13,631 nt of DNA from JAZLIL01 sp045617405 (GCA_045617405.1 JAZLIL010000066.1:1-13631), one strand, 5' to 3'. Positions 1 to 7,287 are shown, counted from the first letter of the stretch. Made by a program: numbers and translations. The notes: generated by a model not told the origin, from the sequence alone.

Positions 1-1874
1 AAGGCTGCAATGACTCATATGAAAGATTCAGTGCCTACGATGAAGCAATGGACAAGCACGGTCTTTTCTATGACGAATCATATGTAAAGCATGGAAATCA
101 CACCGATAATGTTTCCGAGCTGGTTGAAGAGCTTGTTGACGATCATCCCGATATTCAGGCTATCGTCTGCAGCAATGACGGCGAGGCATTCGGTGTTTAT
201 AAAGCGCTTGAAAGGCTCGGATACGTTGTCGGACGTGATATCGCCGTAACGGGCTTTGATGATGCCGACCCCGCAAAGACCGTAAACCCCGCACTTACTA
301 CTGTCGGCCAGCATGCTTTTGATATCGGTTACATGGCAATCGAGAAGATCATGTCCATCCTTGAGGGGGATTTTATCGGAATATCAAGAACGCCTAATCA
401 TCTTTATGTCAGGGAATCGTGCGGATGTAAGGGTGACAGGATGATTAAGAATTTTGATAATTATTCTCTCGAAGAGCTCTACGATCATATTACTGAGTAT
501 GCAAATGAATGTGTTGACTACTATCTGATAAATAACAGAAACCAGTCAGCGAGAAAGTTCTGTCTGGAAATACAGATAGAGCTTCTGTCTACCGTTTTGA
601 AGCAGATTATGAATTCAAACAACGGAATCGAGTCGTCTATTGATGTCAATATGGTCAGAGAAAGCTTCAGAATGCTTACGGCGGGTAAGTATTCAAGGCT
701 TGTGAATGAGATTACAGTCGCAAAGATGGCGACGGGGTATTTTACAAATGTTTTAAAGCTTGTAAAGAGCGAGAAGCTTGTACAGAATATCATTTCCATC
801 GTAATTGACATTCAGCAGACAATTCTTTCATATTCCGTATCAAAGAAAGACAGTCAGTTTTCCGATGTTTCAAACAGATACATAACAAGTCCTATTTTTG
901 TTAAGGACTTCATCGAGTATAACGATGATGACACCAAGCATTTTTACGGAATGGCAATAAGAAAGCTTAAGGAGGCCGGCATAAAGAACGCATATATTCT
1001 TCTTAATGAACAGCCTTTAACCGTAAATATTTCAAAAACATATCCAAGTCCCAAGACGATGAAGCTAGCCGCATACATCATGGGAAGCACAATAAAGACC
1101 TTTAATGATGATGAGATGCCGGTTATCGGAAACGAGCATTCCATGAGAGAGTATCTGCAGTCGAGTAACGGCACATGTTATTTCTCGTTTGTACTGTTCT
1201 CCGGGAAAACTCACTACGGTATTCTTGTTGCAGAAGTCGACGGCGAAAGCTTTATGACGTTGAATGTAATAAGCCAGCAGTTAAGTATCGTAATGCGCTA
1301 TGTTCAGCTTGGAAAAAAGGAACGTGAATCGACGGAAGAGTTAAGCTCAATGCTTGAAACAATCCGTGAGAAGAATGATATTCTGCTGTTCATATCTTCA
1401 AATGATGAGCTTACGGGGCTTTATAACAGACGTGGTTTTATGGAGCATGCAATCGAAAAGAACAAGGCAAACATCGGCAAGAAAGCTTATTTCATCTTTG
1501 CAGATCTTGATCACCTGAAGGAGATTAATGATACCTTCGGGCACAGCGAGGGCGACTATGCCATTCAGTTTATTGCCGATATGTTCAGGGAGAATCTTGA
1601 TCCCGAGGACGTTGTCGGAAGAATCGGAGGTGATGAGTTTGTGGCAATGGCGACCTCTGATAATGAGACCTTCATTGATGATTTTCGTGATCAGATAGGG
1701 AAGTATCTTAAGAGAATGAACAGGACACTTGATAAGCCTTATTTTATCGAGTGTTCAATAGGATGTACCGAGGTTGTATGTCAGGAAAGTCTGAATCTGA
1801 CAGATATTCTGCGTGAAACTGATCAAAGTCTTTATGAAGAAAAGAAGAAAAGAAGGAAAACTATAAAAAAGTAG
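1..1874 (+). CDS. LacI-type sugar-binding domain / GGDEF diguanylate cyclase fusion (5' end outside window)
   Basis: The frame is open from base 3, so the gene is cut by the window edge; 623 residues are visible, and the ATG at 48 is internal. The first about 140 residues resemble the C-terminal part of a LacI/periplasmic-binding type 3 sensor: SNDGEAFGVYKALERLG, then VTGFDDAD, ending in RESCGC. A long middle part (about 430-1330) has helices followed by a mixed alpha/beta stretch that may be GAF-like, then a probable coiled linker (KKERESTEELSSMLETI). The C-terminus is a GGDEF domain: DELTGLYNRRG near 1408, FADLDHLKEINDTFGH, and intact GGDEF at 1626-1640. The expected role is sugar-responsive c-di-GMP synthesis. 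The inhibitory I-site (RxxD, five residues before GGDEF) reads DPED, so product inhibition is probably lost. No DNA-binding domain is visible; whether one exists upstream is unknown. No terminator follows the stop. Confidence 0.85.
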   Translation, partial: GCNDSYERFSAYDEAMDKHGLFYDESYVKHGNHTDNVSELVEELVDDHPDIQAIVCSNDGEAFGVYKALERLGYVVGRDIAVTGFDDADPAKTVNPALTTVGQHAFDIGYMAIEKIMSILEGDFIGISRTPNHLYVRESCGCKGDRMIKNFDNYSLEELYDHITEYANECVDYYLINNRNQSARKFCLEIQIELLSTVLKQIMNSNNGIESSIDVNMVRESFRMLTAGKYSRLVNEITVAKMATGYFTNVLKLVKSEKLVQNIISIVIDIQQTILSYSVSKKDSQFSDVSNRYITSPIFVKDFIEYNDDDTKHFYGMAIRKLKEAGIKNAYILLNEQPLTVNISKTYPSPKTMKLAAYIMGSTIKTFNDDEMPVIGNEHSMREYLQSSNGTCYFSFVLFSGKTHYGILVAEVDGESFMTLNVISQQLSIVMRYVQLGKKERESTEELSSMLETIREKNDILLFISSNDELTGLYNRRGFMEHAIEKNKANIGKKAYFIFADLDHLKEINDTFGHSEGDYAIQFIADMFRENLDPEDVVGRIGGDEFVAMATSDNETFIDDFRDQIGKYLKRMNRTLDKPYFIECSIGCTEVVCQESLNLTDILRETDQSLYEEKKKRRKTIKK

Positions 1875-1899
1875 TTCATGAACTAATTCATATATTGAC

Positions 1900-1928
1900 T
1901 TGACATTACTTTTTCAAAACTATACAAT
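1900..1928 (+). promoter_or_regulatory. Promoter of rny
   Basis: A perfect -35 TTGACA at 1900-1905 is followed by 17 nt and TACAAT (5 of 6 to consensus) at 1923-1928, predicting a start near 1935 and a leader of about 100 nt before rny. An overlapping TTGACT at 1895-1900 would give a 22-nt spacer and is less likely. Confidence 0.7.
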
Positions 1929-1958
1929 TTATTTGTTGTATGTTAATTGTTGAGATTT

Positions 1959-1978
1959 GTTCCGCTTTAAAGCGAAAC
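1959..1978 (+). other. Near-perfect palindrome in the rny leader
   Basis: The arms GTTCCGCTTT and AAAGCGAAAC pair with one mismatch over 20 bp. It lies inside the predicted rny 5' UTR, about 60 nt before the start codon, with no T-tract after it, so it is not a terminator. It could be a stabilising leader hairpin or a protein-binding site; nothing in the sequence decides. Confidence 0.35.
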
Positions 1979-2036
1979 TATTGTGATGAACTAATATAAC
2001 ATATTGCACAATGAAAACTGAATAAGGAGGTGCTCC

Positions 2037-3593
2037 GTGGAAGAGGTTTTAAAAATTGTTATCGCAGTAGTGATAACAGCCGCTATTGTCGCATTTGCAG
2101 TCTGGAAGCTTGCCATTGCCAACTACAGGAAAAATGTAGAAGCCACTATCGGCAGTGCAGAGACAAGAGCCAGGGAAATAATAGATGAGGCACAGAAAAC
2201 AGCTGAAACGAAGAAGAAAGAGGCCCTTCTTGAGGTCAAGGAGGAATCCATCAGGGCGAAAAAGGAGCTCGAACGTGAGACTCGTGAACGTAAGAATGAG
2301 TTACAGCATTACGAGAACAGAGTATTGAAGAAGGAGGAAAATCTTGACCGAAAGACAGAGGCTATCGAAAAGAAAGAGATCAGGCTCACTCAGAAGGAGC
2401 AGGAACTCGATAAGCTTCGCGCTGAGGTAGCAGATGCACATGCTAAGCAGGTTGCAGAGCTTGAGAAGATCTCGGGACTTACCTCCGAACAAGCAAAAGG
2501 TTATCTTATCCAGACTGTTGAAGAAGAAGTCAAGCATGAAACAGCTGTTCTTATCAAGGATTACGAGACAAGGGCAAAGGAAGAGGCTGACAAGAAGGCA
2601 AAAGAGTATATTATTCAGGCAATACAGCGTTCTGCAGCCGATCATGTTTCAGAGTCAACGATTTCTGTTGTTCAGCTTCCGAGCGATGAGATGAAGGGCC
2701 GTATCATTGGACGTGAAGGACGAAACATTCGAACACTCGAGACAATGACCGGTGTTGATCTTATTATCGATGATACACCTGAAGCAGTTGTTCTCTCAGG
2801 CTTTGATCCTATCAGGAGAGAGGTTGCAAGAATAGCTCTTGAAAGACTTATCGTTGATGGCCGTATTCATCCCACAAGAATTGAGGAGATGGTTGAAAAG
2901 GCTCAGAAGGATGTTGAACAGATGATCAAGGAAGAAGGCGAGGCTGCAACACTTGAGGTTGGAGTTCATGGCATTCATCCTGAATTAGTCAGACTTTTAG
3001 GTAAGATGAAATTCCGTACCAGCTATGGTCAGAATGCTCTCAAGCATTCAATTGAAGTAGCAATCCTTTCAGGTCTTCTTGCAAGTGAGATCGGTGTCGA
3101 TTCAAGAATTGCACGTCGCGCAGGTCTTCTTCATGATATCGGCAAGAGTGTGGACCAGGAAATGGAAGGAACACATGTACAGCTTGGTGTCGATCTTTGC
3201 AGAAAGTATAAAGAATCGGCAATCGTTATTAATGCCGTTGAATCACATCACGGCGATGTAGAAGCTACATCACTGATTGCCTGCATAGTCCAGGCTGCCG
3301 ATACAATTTCGGCGGCAAGACCCGGTGCAAGAAGAGAGACACTTGAAACCTATACACAGCGTCTGAAGCAGTTAGAGGAGATTTCCAACGGCTTTAAGGG
3401 AGTTGAGAAGTCCTATGCGATCCAGGCCGGACGAGAAGTCAGGGTTATGGTTGTACCTGAGCAGATTTCTGATGATGACATGATACTGCTTGCTCGCGAT
3501 CTTTCGAAGAAGATTGAGTCTGAGCTTGAGTATCCGGGACAGATTAAGGTCAATGTCATCCGTGAATCAAGAGCTGTTGACTACGCAAAGTAG
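2037..3593 (+). CDS. rny: Ribonuclease Y
   Basis: RNase Y is the membrane-anchored endoribonuclease that starts mRNA decay in many Firmicutes. The 518-residue length fits the family (about 520). Order of parts: N-terminal membrane helix (about residues 5-27), a long charged coiled coil (about 30-195), a KH RNA-binding domain with GRIIGREGRN at 221-230, and an HD catalytic domain with H337, the LLHDIGK motif (H366, D367), HH at 404-405 and D422. The start is GTG at 2037, chosen because AAGGAGG at 2024-2030 lies 6 nt before it and the membrane helix begins just after. It appears monocistronic: its own promoter lies upstream and a strong terminator follows 26 bp after the stop. All key residues are present and the identification is firm. 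Confidence 0.97.
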   Translation: MEEVLKIVIAVVITAAIVAFAVWKLAIANYRKNVEATIGSAETRAREIIDEAQKTAETKKKEALLEVKEESIRAKKELERETRERKNELQHYENRVLKKEENLDRKTEAIEKKEIRLTQKEQELDKLRAEVADAHAKQVAELEKISGLTSEQAKGYLIQTVEEEVKHETAVLIKDYETRAKEEADKKAKEYIIQAIQRSAADHVSESTISVVQLPSDEMKGRIIGREGRNIRTLETMTGVDLIIDDTPEAVVLSGFDPIRREVARIALERLIVDGRIHPTRIEEMVEKAQKDVEQMIKEEGEAATLEVGVHGIHPELVRLLGKMKFRTSYGQNALKHSIEVAILSGLLASEIGVDSRIARRAGLLHDIGKSVDQEMEGTHVQLGVDLCRKYKESAIVINAVESHHGDVEATSLIACIVQAADTISAARPGARRETLETYTQRLKQLEEISNGFKGVEKSYAIQAGREVRVMVVPEQISDDDMILLARDLSKKIESELEYPGQIKVNVIRESRAVDYAK

Positions 3594-3618
3594 TCTTATC
3601 CGGTGGAGTAACGAGATT

Positions 3619-3653
3619 AAAAGGGACTGCCGCGCACGCGGCGGTCCTTTTTT
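3619..3653 (+). terminator. Rho-independent terminator of rny
   Basis: A GC-rich stem (AAAAGGGACTGCCGC with GCGGCGGTCCTTTT, including two G-U pairs) closes on a GCAC loop and runs into six T residues. It ends the rny transcript and separates it from the phosphoesterase gene. Confidence 0.9.
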
Positions 3654-3694
3654 CAATTGAAGTCACAGGTGTGTTCAAAAATCTTTGAAAGGAA

Positions 3695-4534
3695 ATGCCG
3701 GTTGTTATGATTATTATTCTCTTTATTATATTAATAGTGTTTTTGGGAAGATCCTTTTACGAGAAAAACACAATTGAGATCAGCAATTTCGAATTTAAGG
3801 ATAAAAGAATCGGAAAGAAGCTAAGACTTGTCTACATTTCCGATCTTCACGGCCGCAAATTTGATGAGAACAACTCTATCGTAATAGGAAAGATAAGGGC
3901 GTTAAAACCCGATTATGTCATAATAGGCGGAGACCTTCTCGATAAAAGAAATATGAAGAGTATTGATGCATCGCTTCATTTTGTTCAAAGGCTCGGGAAG
4001 GAATTCAGAACTTATTATTCATTTGGAAACCACGAGAAGTATATGCTTCTTCATGCAAAAAAGCTTACAGAAGACTATCTTGAAAAGTGCTCCCGATACA
4101 CTGATTTCATCGTCGGAAGAACTGAACATCTTGCAGTATCCGGCGTCAATCTTATCGGCTATGATTTTTCTCATGATATTTATAAAGCTTCATGCAAAGG
4201 GCTTGATTGTGAGACTGTCGAGGGTATCGGAAGCTTAATAAAGAGTAAGTGCTTTAATATTCTGCTCGCACACGACCCGTACCATTTTTCTGATTATTCA
4301 AAGACAGGTGTCGATCTTGTGCTGAGCGGACACATTCATGGCGGAGTTGTGAGACTTCCCGACGGGCGGGGCCTTCTTTCCCCGAGATATACATTTTTCC
4401 CGAAGTACTCGGCCGGTCTTTATATGCGTAAGGGAACTAAAATGATTGTTTCAAGGGGACTTGGAAATCATTCTGTGCCGGTAAGGATTAACAACAAGCC
4501 TGAAATTGTTTGTATTGATCTGATTCCCGAATGA
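3695..4534 (+). CDS. Membrane-anchored calcineurin-like metallophosphoesterase
   Basis: This is a member of the YkuE-like metallophosphoesterase family. Metal-site motifs appear in the usual order: SDLHG (D50, H52), GGDLLD (D80), GNHE (N112, H113), AHDP (H193) and GHIHGG (H213, H215). Residues 5-17 are strongly hydrophobic and look like a single membrane anchor, so the catalytic part probably faces outward. The substrate cannot be read from sequence; relatives act on phospholipid or nucleotide phosphoesters. The start is uncertain: AAAGGA at 3688-3693 is only 1 nt before the ATG at 3695 but 13 nt before the in-frame ATG at 3707, so translation may begin at 3707. No clear promoter is visible in the 41 bp after the rny terminator. 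There is no sign of truncation. Confidence 0.9.
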   Translation: MPVVMIIILFIILIVFLGRSFYEKNTIEISNFEFKDKRIGKKLRLVYISDLHGRKFDENNSIVIGKIRALKPDYVIIGGDLLDKRNMKSIDASLHFVQRLGKEFRTYYSFGNHEKYMLLHAKKLTEDYLEKCSRYTDFIVGRTEHLAVSGVNLIGYDFSHDIYKASCKGLDCETVEGIGSLIKSKCFNILLAHDPYHFSDYSKTGVDLVLSGHIHGGVVRLPDGRGLLSPRYTFFPKYSAGLYMRKGTKMIVSRGLGNHSVPVRINNKPEIVCIDLIPE

Positions 4535-4540
4535 CAATAT

Positions 4541-4552
4541 ACAATATATTGT
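4541..4552. repeat. 12-bp perfect palindrome
   Basis: ACAATATATTGT is perfectly self-complementary and sits 7 bp after the phosphoesterase stop and about 22 bp before the scpA -35 element. It could be an operator half-site pair, but AT-rich palindromes of this size can arise by chance. Confidence 0.3.
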
Positions 4553-4573
4553 GTTAAAGTAGGCAGATAGCAC

Positions 4574-4602
4574 TATACATTGGAGAAAAGATGTGATATA
4601 AT
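4574..4602 (+). promoter_or_regulatory. Extended -10 promoter of scpAB
   Basis: TATAAT at 4597-4602 is a perfect -10 and is preceded by TGA, giving the extended form TGnTATAAT. The -35 at the right distance (17 nt) is weak, TATACA at 4574-4579. The predicted start is near 4609, giving a leader of about 80 nt before scpA. Confidence 0.6.
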
Positions 4603-4640
4603 GAGTCGGTGGATGTGGTAGGCCCCGACTCGTTTATTTA
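4603..4640 (+). terminator. Possible terminator hairpin overlapping the scpA transcription start
   Basis: GAGTCGG at 4603-4609 is perfectly complementary to CCGACTC at 4625-4631, with a 15-nt loop and an interrupted T-rich tail (GTTTATTTA). It could end read-through from the phosphoesterase gene. The loop is long and the tail broken, so it is a weak terminator by rule. It begins directly after the scpA -10 element. Confidence 0.4.
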
Positions 4641-4689
4641 GTCTGAAGATTTACTGCGTCCTCACAGATATTGATTGCAGGGAGTTAAT

Positions 4690-5472
4690 ATGAGTCTTCA
4701 GGTGCATCTTGAAAAATTCGATGGTCCGCTTGATTTGCTGCTTCACCTTATAGACAGGAACAAGGTGAGCATCTATGATATACCTATTGTACTCATTACT
4801 GAGCAGTACCTTGAGTATGTAAGGTCAATGGAGGAGGAAGATCTTGACGTTATGAGCGAGTTCGTTGCCATGGCGGCGGAGCTTCTTCGAATCAAATCGG
4901 AGATGCTTCTTCCTAAACCGGTGAAGGAAGCGGGAGAGGAAGAGGTCGACCCGAGAACCGAGTTGGTTGAGAGGCTTCTTGAATATAAGATGTATAAATA
5001 TATGTCTTTCGAGCTTAAAGACATGATGTTTGATGCGTCACACGTAATTTTTAAAGGTGACGAATACGTGCCCGACGAGATTAAAAATTACAGGAACGAG
5101 ATTGATGTGACTGAGCTTATGAGTGAGATACCTCTCGAAAGGCTGCAGGCGACGTTCAATCAGCTTATCACAAGGAAGAATGACAGAGTAGACAAGGTCA
5201 GGAGTGGCTTCGGGAAGATTGAAAGGGAAGAGATTGATCTTTCCAGGACTATTATTAAAATACAGGAGTTCGGAATAGCTAACAGGGTATTCAGCTTCAG
5301 TAAATACATTTTGTCGCAGCCTTCAAGACTTCAAAAGATTGTTTGCTTCCTGAGTATACTGGAACTCATTAAGGTCGGGAGAGTTCGGTGTACTCAGAAT
5401 GATGTTTTTGGTGAAATAACACTTGAATATCTTGCAGATGACGTAATAATGCTTGATGCCGCAACAGCGTAA
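4690..5472 (+). CDS. scpA: Segregation and condensation protein A
   Basis: ScpA is the kleisin of the bacterial SMC complex: it bridges the SMC heads and binds a ScpB dimer during chromosome compaction and segregation. The N-terminus (VHLEKFDGPLDLLLHLI) is the family signature that contacts the SMC neck. A central acidic linker (about residues 85-95) and a C-terminal winged-helix stretch (RLQKIVCFLSILELIKVGRV) follow. At 260 residues the length is normal. The start is ATG at 4690, set by AGGGAG at 4679-4684 five nt upstream; an in-frame TTG at 4675 has no such site. scpB starts 21 bp after the stop, so the pair is an operon. Confidence 0.95.
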   Translation: MSLQVHLEKFDGPLDLLLHLIDRNKVSIYDIPIVLITEQYLEYVRSMEEEDLDVMSEFVAMAAELLRIKSEMLLPKPVKEAGEEEVDPRTELVERLLEYKMYKYMSFELKDMMFDASHVIFKGDEYVPDEIKNYRNEIDVTELMSEIPLERLQATFNQLITRKNDRVDKVRSGFGKIEREEIDLSRTIIKIQEFGIANRVFSFSKYILSQPSRLQKIVCFLSILELIKVGRVRCTQNDVFGEITLEYLADDVIMLDAATA

Positions 5473-5493
5473 TTGCAACGAAAGAGAGACATT

Positions 5494-6063
5494 ATGAGTA
5501 CAGAAGAGTTAAAAGCCGCAATTGAGGCAGTTTTGTTTACAATGGGATCGGCTGTCGAAGTGAGCAAGCTCGCCAAGGCATATGAGTGCGAGGAGGAAAT
5601 TGTCCTTTCATGCGTTCATGATCTTATCAACGAGTATTCGAATCCCGGATGCGGTATTAACATAATCGAAGTCGACGGTGCATTTCAGATGTGCACAAAG
5701 GCATCCCAGTACGAGAACGTTATCAAGGTTGCGCATGTTCCCGAACGTCACGTTATGAGTGATGTACTTCTCGAGACGCTTTCAATTGTTGCTTACAAGC
5801 AGCCTGTTACAAAGGCTGAGATTGAACTGATACGTGGAGTAAATTCCGATCACACTGTGAATAAGCTTGTAGAATACAAGCTTATTCATGAGGTCGGAAG
5901 AAAGAACGTTCCCGGGAGACCGATACTTTTCGGAACGACTGATGATTTCCTTCGAAGCTTTGGATTAAACTCGCTCTCGGAACTCCCCGAGGTAAAGAAT
6001 GAAAAGCTTGAAGATTTCAAGCACGAAGTAGCCGAAGAGATGCAGCTGTCTCTTGAAATCTGA
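5494..6063 (+). CDS. scpB: Segregation and condensation protein B
   Basis: ScpB forms a dimer of double winged-helix domains and binds the ScpA linker in the SMC-ScpAB condensin. The 189 residues show the family features: an N-terminal ELKAAIEAVLFTMGS stretch, a central LLETLSIVAYKQPVTKAEIE segment with RGVNSD after it, and KNVPGRPILFGTTDDFLRSFGL near the C-terminus. The ATG at 5494 has a poor Shine-Dalgarno site (AAAGAGAG) but matches the usual protein start; an in-frame TTG at 5473 directly after the scpA stop is less likely. Translation is probably helped by coupling to scpA. A terminator follows at 6090-6133. Confidence 0.95.
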   Translation: MSTEELKAAIEAVLFTMGSAVEVSKLAKAYECEEEIVLSCVHDLINEYSNPGCGINIIEVDGAFQMCTKASQYENVIKVAHVPERHVMSDVLLETLSIVAYKQPVTKAEIELIRGVNSDHTVNKLVEYKLIHEVGRKNVPGRPILFGTTDDFLRSFGLNSLSELPEVKNEKLEDFKHEVAEEMQLSLEI

Positions 6064-6089
6064 TATTTGCGAAGCGCGTTGGCTTACAT

Positions 6090-6133
6090 AGGAAGAGGTA
6101 CCGGGAAGATGAAAAACCTCTTCCTTAATTTTA
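6090..6133 (+). terminator. Terminator of scpAB
   Basis: AGGAAGAGGT at 6090-6099 pairs perfectly with ACCTCTTCCT at 6116-6125 over 10 bp, with a 16-nt loop, and is followed by TAATTTTAT. It lies just before the rplU promoter and separates the two operons. Confidence 0.7.
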
Positions 6134-6143
6134 TGAAAGCCTA

Positions 6144-6172
6144 TTGACAATGCGTAATATAAGTGATATCCT
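6144..6172 (+). promoter_or_regulatory. Promoter of the rplU-prp-rpmA operon
   Basis: A perfect -35 TTGACA at 6144-6149 is followed by 17 nt and TATCCT at 6167-6172. A TGA just before the -10 gives an extended -10, which makes up for its weak match. The predicted start is near 6179. Confidence 0.75.
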
Positions 6173-6178
6173 ATCTGA

Positions 6179-6247
6179 GTATGCCGCACAACGAGGTATA
6201 AGTATGCCCTTTTGCAGGTGTCACCGAAGTTGGCGAGTAATGTTCAT
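6179..6247 (+). ncRNA. Probable L21 ribosomal protein leader RNA
   Basis: The about 80-nt leader between the promoter and rplU is unusually GC-rich for an intergenic stretch here and holds pairing segments (GCC at 6183-6185 with GGC at 6232-6234; CAC at 6187-6189 with GTG at 6218-6220; GGTG-T-CACC at 6217-6225). L21 leaders upstream of rplU-ysxB-rpmA are an established Firmicute autoregulatory RNA family, and the position and gene order match. The assignment rests mainly on context and on recalled similarity; the fold was not computed. Confidence 0.65.
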
Positions 6248-6259
6248 AGGAGGAAACTT

Positions 6260-6568
6260 ATGTACGCGATTATTGCAACAGGAGGAAAGCAGTACAAGGT
6301 AGCCGAGGGCGACGTTATCAAGGTTGAGAAGCTTGGAGTTGCAGCAGGTGAGACTGTATCTTTCGACAACGTTCTTGCTGTTAATAACGGCAGCATGGTT
6401 GTTGGCAACCCCACTGTAGCCGGTGCTACAGTAACAGCTTCTGTTATTGAAGAAGGAAAGAACAGAAAAGTTATCGTTTACAGGTATAAGAGAAAGTCCG
6501 GATACCACAAGAAGAACGGACACAGACAGCCTTATACCAAGGTTAAGATCGAAAAGATCAATGCTTAA
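6260..6568 (+). CDS. rplU: 50S ribosomal protein L21
   Basis: L21 is a 50S subunit protein that binds 23S rRNA. The 102-residue protein begins MYAIIATGGKQYKVAEGD and ends with the basic rRNA-binding stretch YRYKRKSGYHKKNGHRQ, both family signatures. The ATG at 6260 is fixed by AGGAGG at 6248-6253, 6 nt upstream; a longer frame back to 6212 would run through the leader RNA. It is the first gene of the rplU-prp-rpmA operon and probably controls its own synthesis through the leader. Confidence 0.98.
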   Translation: MYAIIATGGKQYKVAEGDVIKVEKLGVAAGETVSFDNVLAVNNGSMVVGNPTVAGATVTASVIEEGKNRKVIVYRYKRKSGYHKKNGHRQPYTKVKIEKINA

Positions 6569-6588
6569 TCTGTAATATTGGTGTGTTC

Positions 6589-6915
6589 ATGATTAAGGTT
6601 AATGTAGAGAGGGATCAGGCAGGAGAAGTCGTGAGTGTTTCGGTTTCCGGACACGCAGGATTTGCAAAAAGAGGCAAAGACATTGTTTGTGCAGCAGTAT
6701 CGGTGCTTGTGACAAACGCAGTCAATTCCCTTAATGAGTTGACTGATTGCCCGTTTTCCTACGAGGAGAATGAAAAGAATGCCACAATGTGCATTTCATT
6801 TAAGGAAGGAACAGATGAGCGTTCGAAGCTCCTTGCCGACAGCCTTTTACTTGGCCTGAAGTCCGTTGAGGACTGTTATGGACACGGTTACATCTCTATT
6901 ATTGATAGGAGGTAA
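6589..6915 (+). CDS. prp: Ribosomal-processing cysteine protease Prp
   Basis: Prp (YsxB family) is the cysteine protease that removes the N-terminal extension of L27 in Firmicutes, a step needed for working ribosomes. From the ATG at 6589 the protein is 108 residues, with catalytic His22 in SGHAGFAKRG and Cys34 in DIVCAAVS, the same numbering I recall for the Staphylococcus aureus enzyme. This supports 6589 over the GTG at 6583. It has no good Shine-Dalgarno site, so translation is probably coupled to rplU, which ends 20 bp earlier. Its substrate is encoded next in the operon, and its last codons contain the ribosome-binding site of rpmA. Confidence 0.93.
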   Translation: MIKVNVERDQAGEVVSVSVSGHAGFAKRGKDIVCAAVSVLVTNAVNSLNELTDCPFSYEENEKNATMCISFKEGTDERSKLLADSLLLGLKSVEDCYGHGYISIIDRR

Positions 6916-6919
6916 AGTC

Positions 6920-7204
6920 ATGTTGAAGTTAAACCTTCAGTTTTTCGCTCATAAAAAGGGTGTTGGTTCAACAAAGAACGGCAGAGATTCTGAGTCTAAG
7001 AGACTTGGACCGAAGCGTGCTGACGGTCAGTTCGTTAAGGCCGGCAACATTCTTATGAGACAGCGTGGAACAAAGATTCATCCCGGTGTTAACGTTGGTA
7101 TCGGAAGTGATGATACACTTTTCGCACTTGTTGACGGAACTCTCAGATTTGAGAGAAAGGGAAGAGACAAGAAGCAGGCTTCTGTTTATCCCGTTGCTGA
7201 GTAA
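6920..7204 (+). CDS. rpmA: 50S ribosomal protein L27 with Prp-cleaved N-terminal extension
   Basis: L27 reaches into the peptidyl transferase centre with its N-terminal tail. The 94-residue protein begins MLKLNLQFFAHKKG: the Firmicute extension MLKLNLQFF, expected to be cut by Prp before the alanine, followed by the universal tail (AHKKGVGSTKNGRDSESKRLG). The ATG at 6920 is set by AGGAGG at 6907-6912, 7 nt upstream, which overlaps the end of prp. It is the last gene of the operon; a clear terminator follows 14 bp after the stop. Confidence 0.98.
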   Translation: MLKLNLQFFAHKKGVGSTKNGRDSESKRLGPKRADGQFVKAGNILMRQRGTKIHPGVNVGIGSDDTLFALVDGTLRFERKGRDKKQASVYPVAE

Positions 7205-7218
7205 TTGAGAGACTGACG

Positions 7219-7250
7219 AAAACCCTGAATCTTTTTCAGGGTTTTCTTTT
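7219..7250 (+). terminator. Terminator of rplU-prp-rpmA
   Basis: AAAACCCTGAA at 7219-7229 pairs perfectly with TTCAGGGTTTT at 7235-7245 (11 bp, 5-nt loop TCTTT) and runs into CTTTT. It is a typical Rho-independent terminator. Confidence 0.9.
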
Positions 7251-7259
7251 ATGAAAGCC

Positions 7260-7287
7260 TTGCTGACGGATTTATCTGAAGTAATGT
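7260..7287 (+). promoter_or_regulatory. Weak candidate promoter for obg
   Basis: TTGCTG at 7260-7265, 16 nt, and TAATGT at 7282-7287 form a poor match to a sigma-A promoter. It is listed because the strong terminator just upstream implies that obg needs its own start, unless read-through supplies it. Confidence 0.25.

Noticed and set aside
2301..2645. 114-residue open frame on the minus strand inside rny
   Set aside because: It is a shadow of the lysine/glutamate-rich coiled coil of RNase Y, with low-complexity Leu/Cys/Phe content and no ribosome-binding site.
4675..4689. TTG start for scpA upstream of the ATG
   Set aside because: No ribosome-binding site precedes it, and the conserved protein begins at the ATG at 4690, which has AGGGAG five nt upstream.
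6212..6259. Longer L21 protein starting inside the leader
   Set aside because: It would add 16 residues unlike the family and run through the probable leader RNA; the ATG at 6260 has AGGAGG at the right distance.
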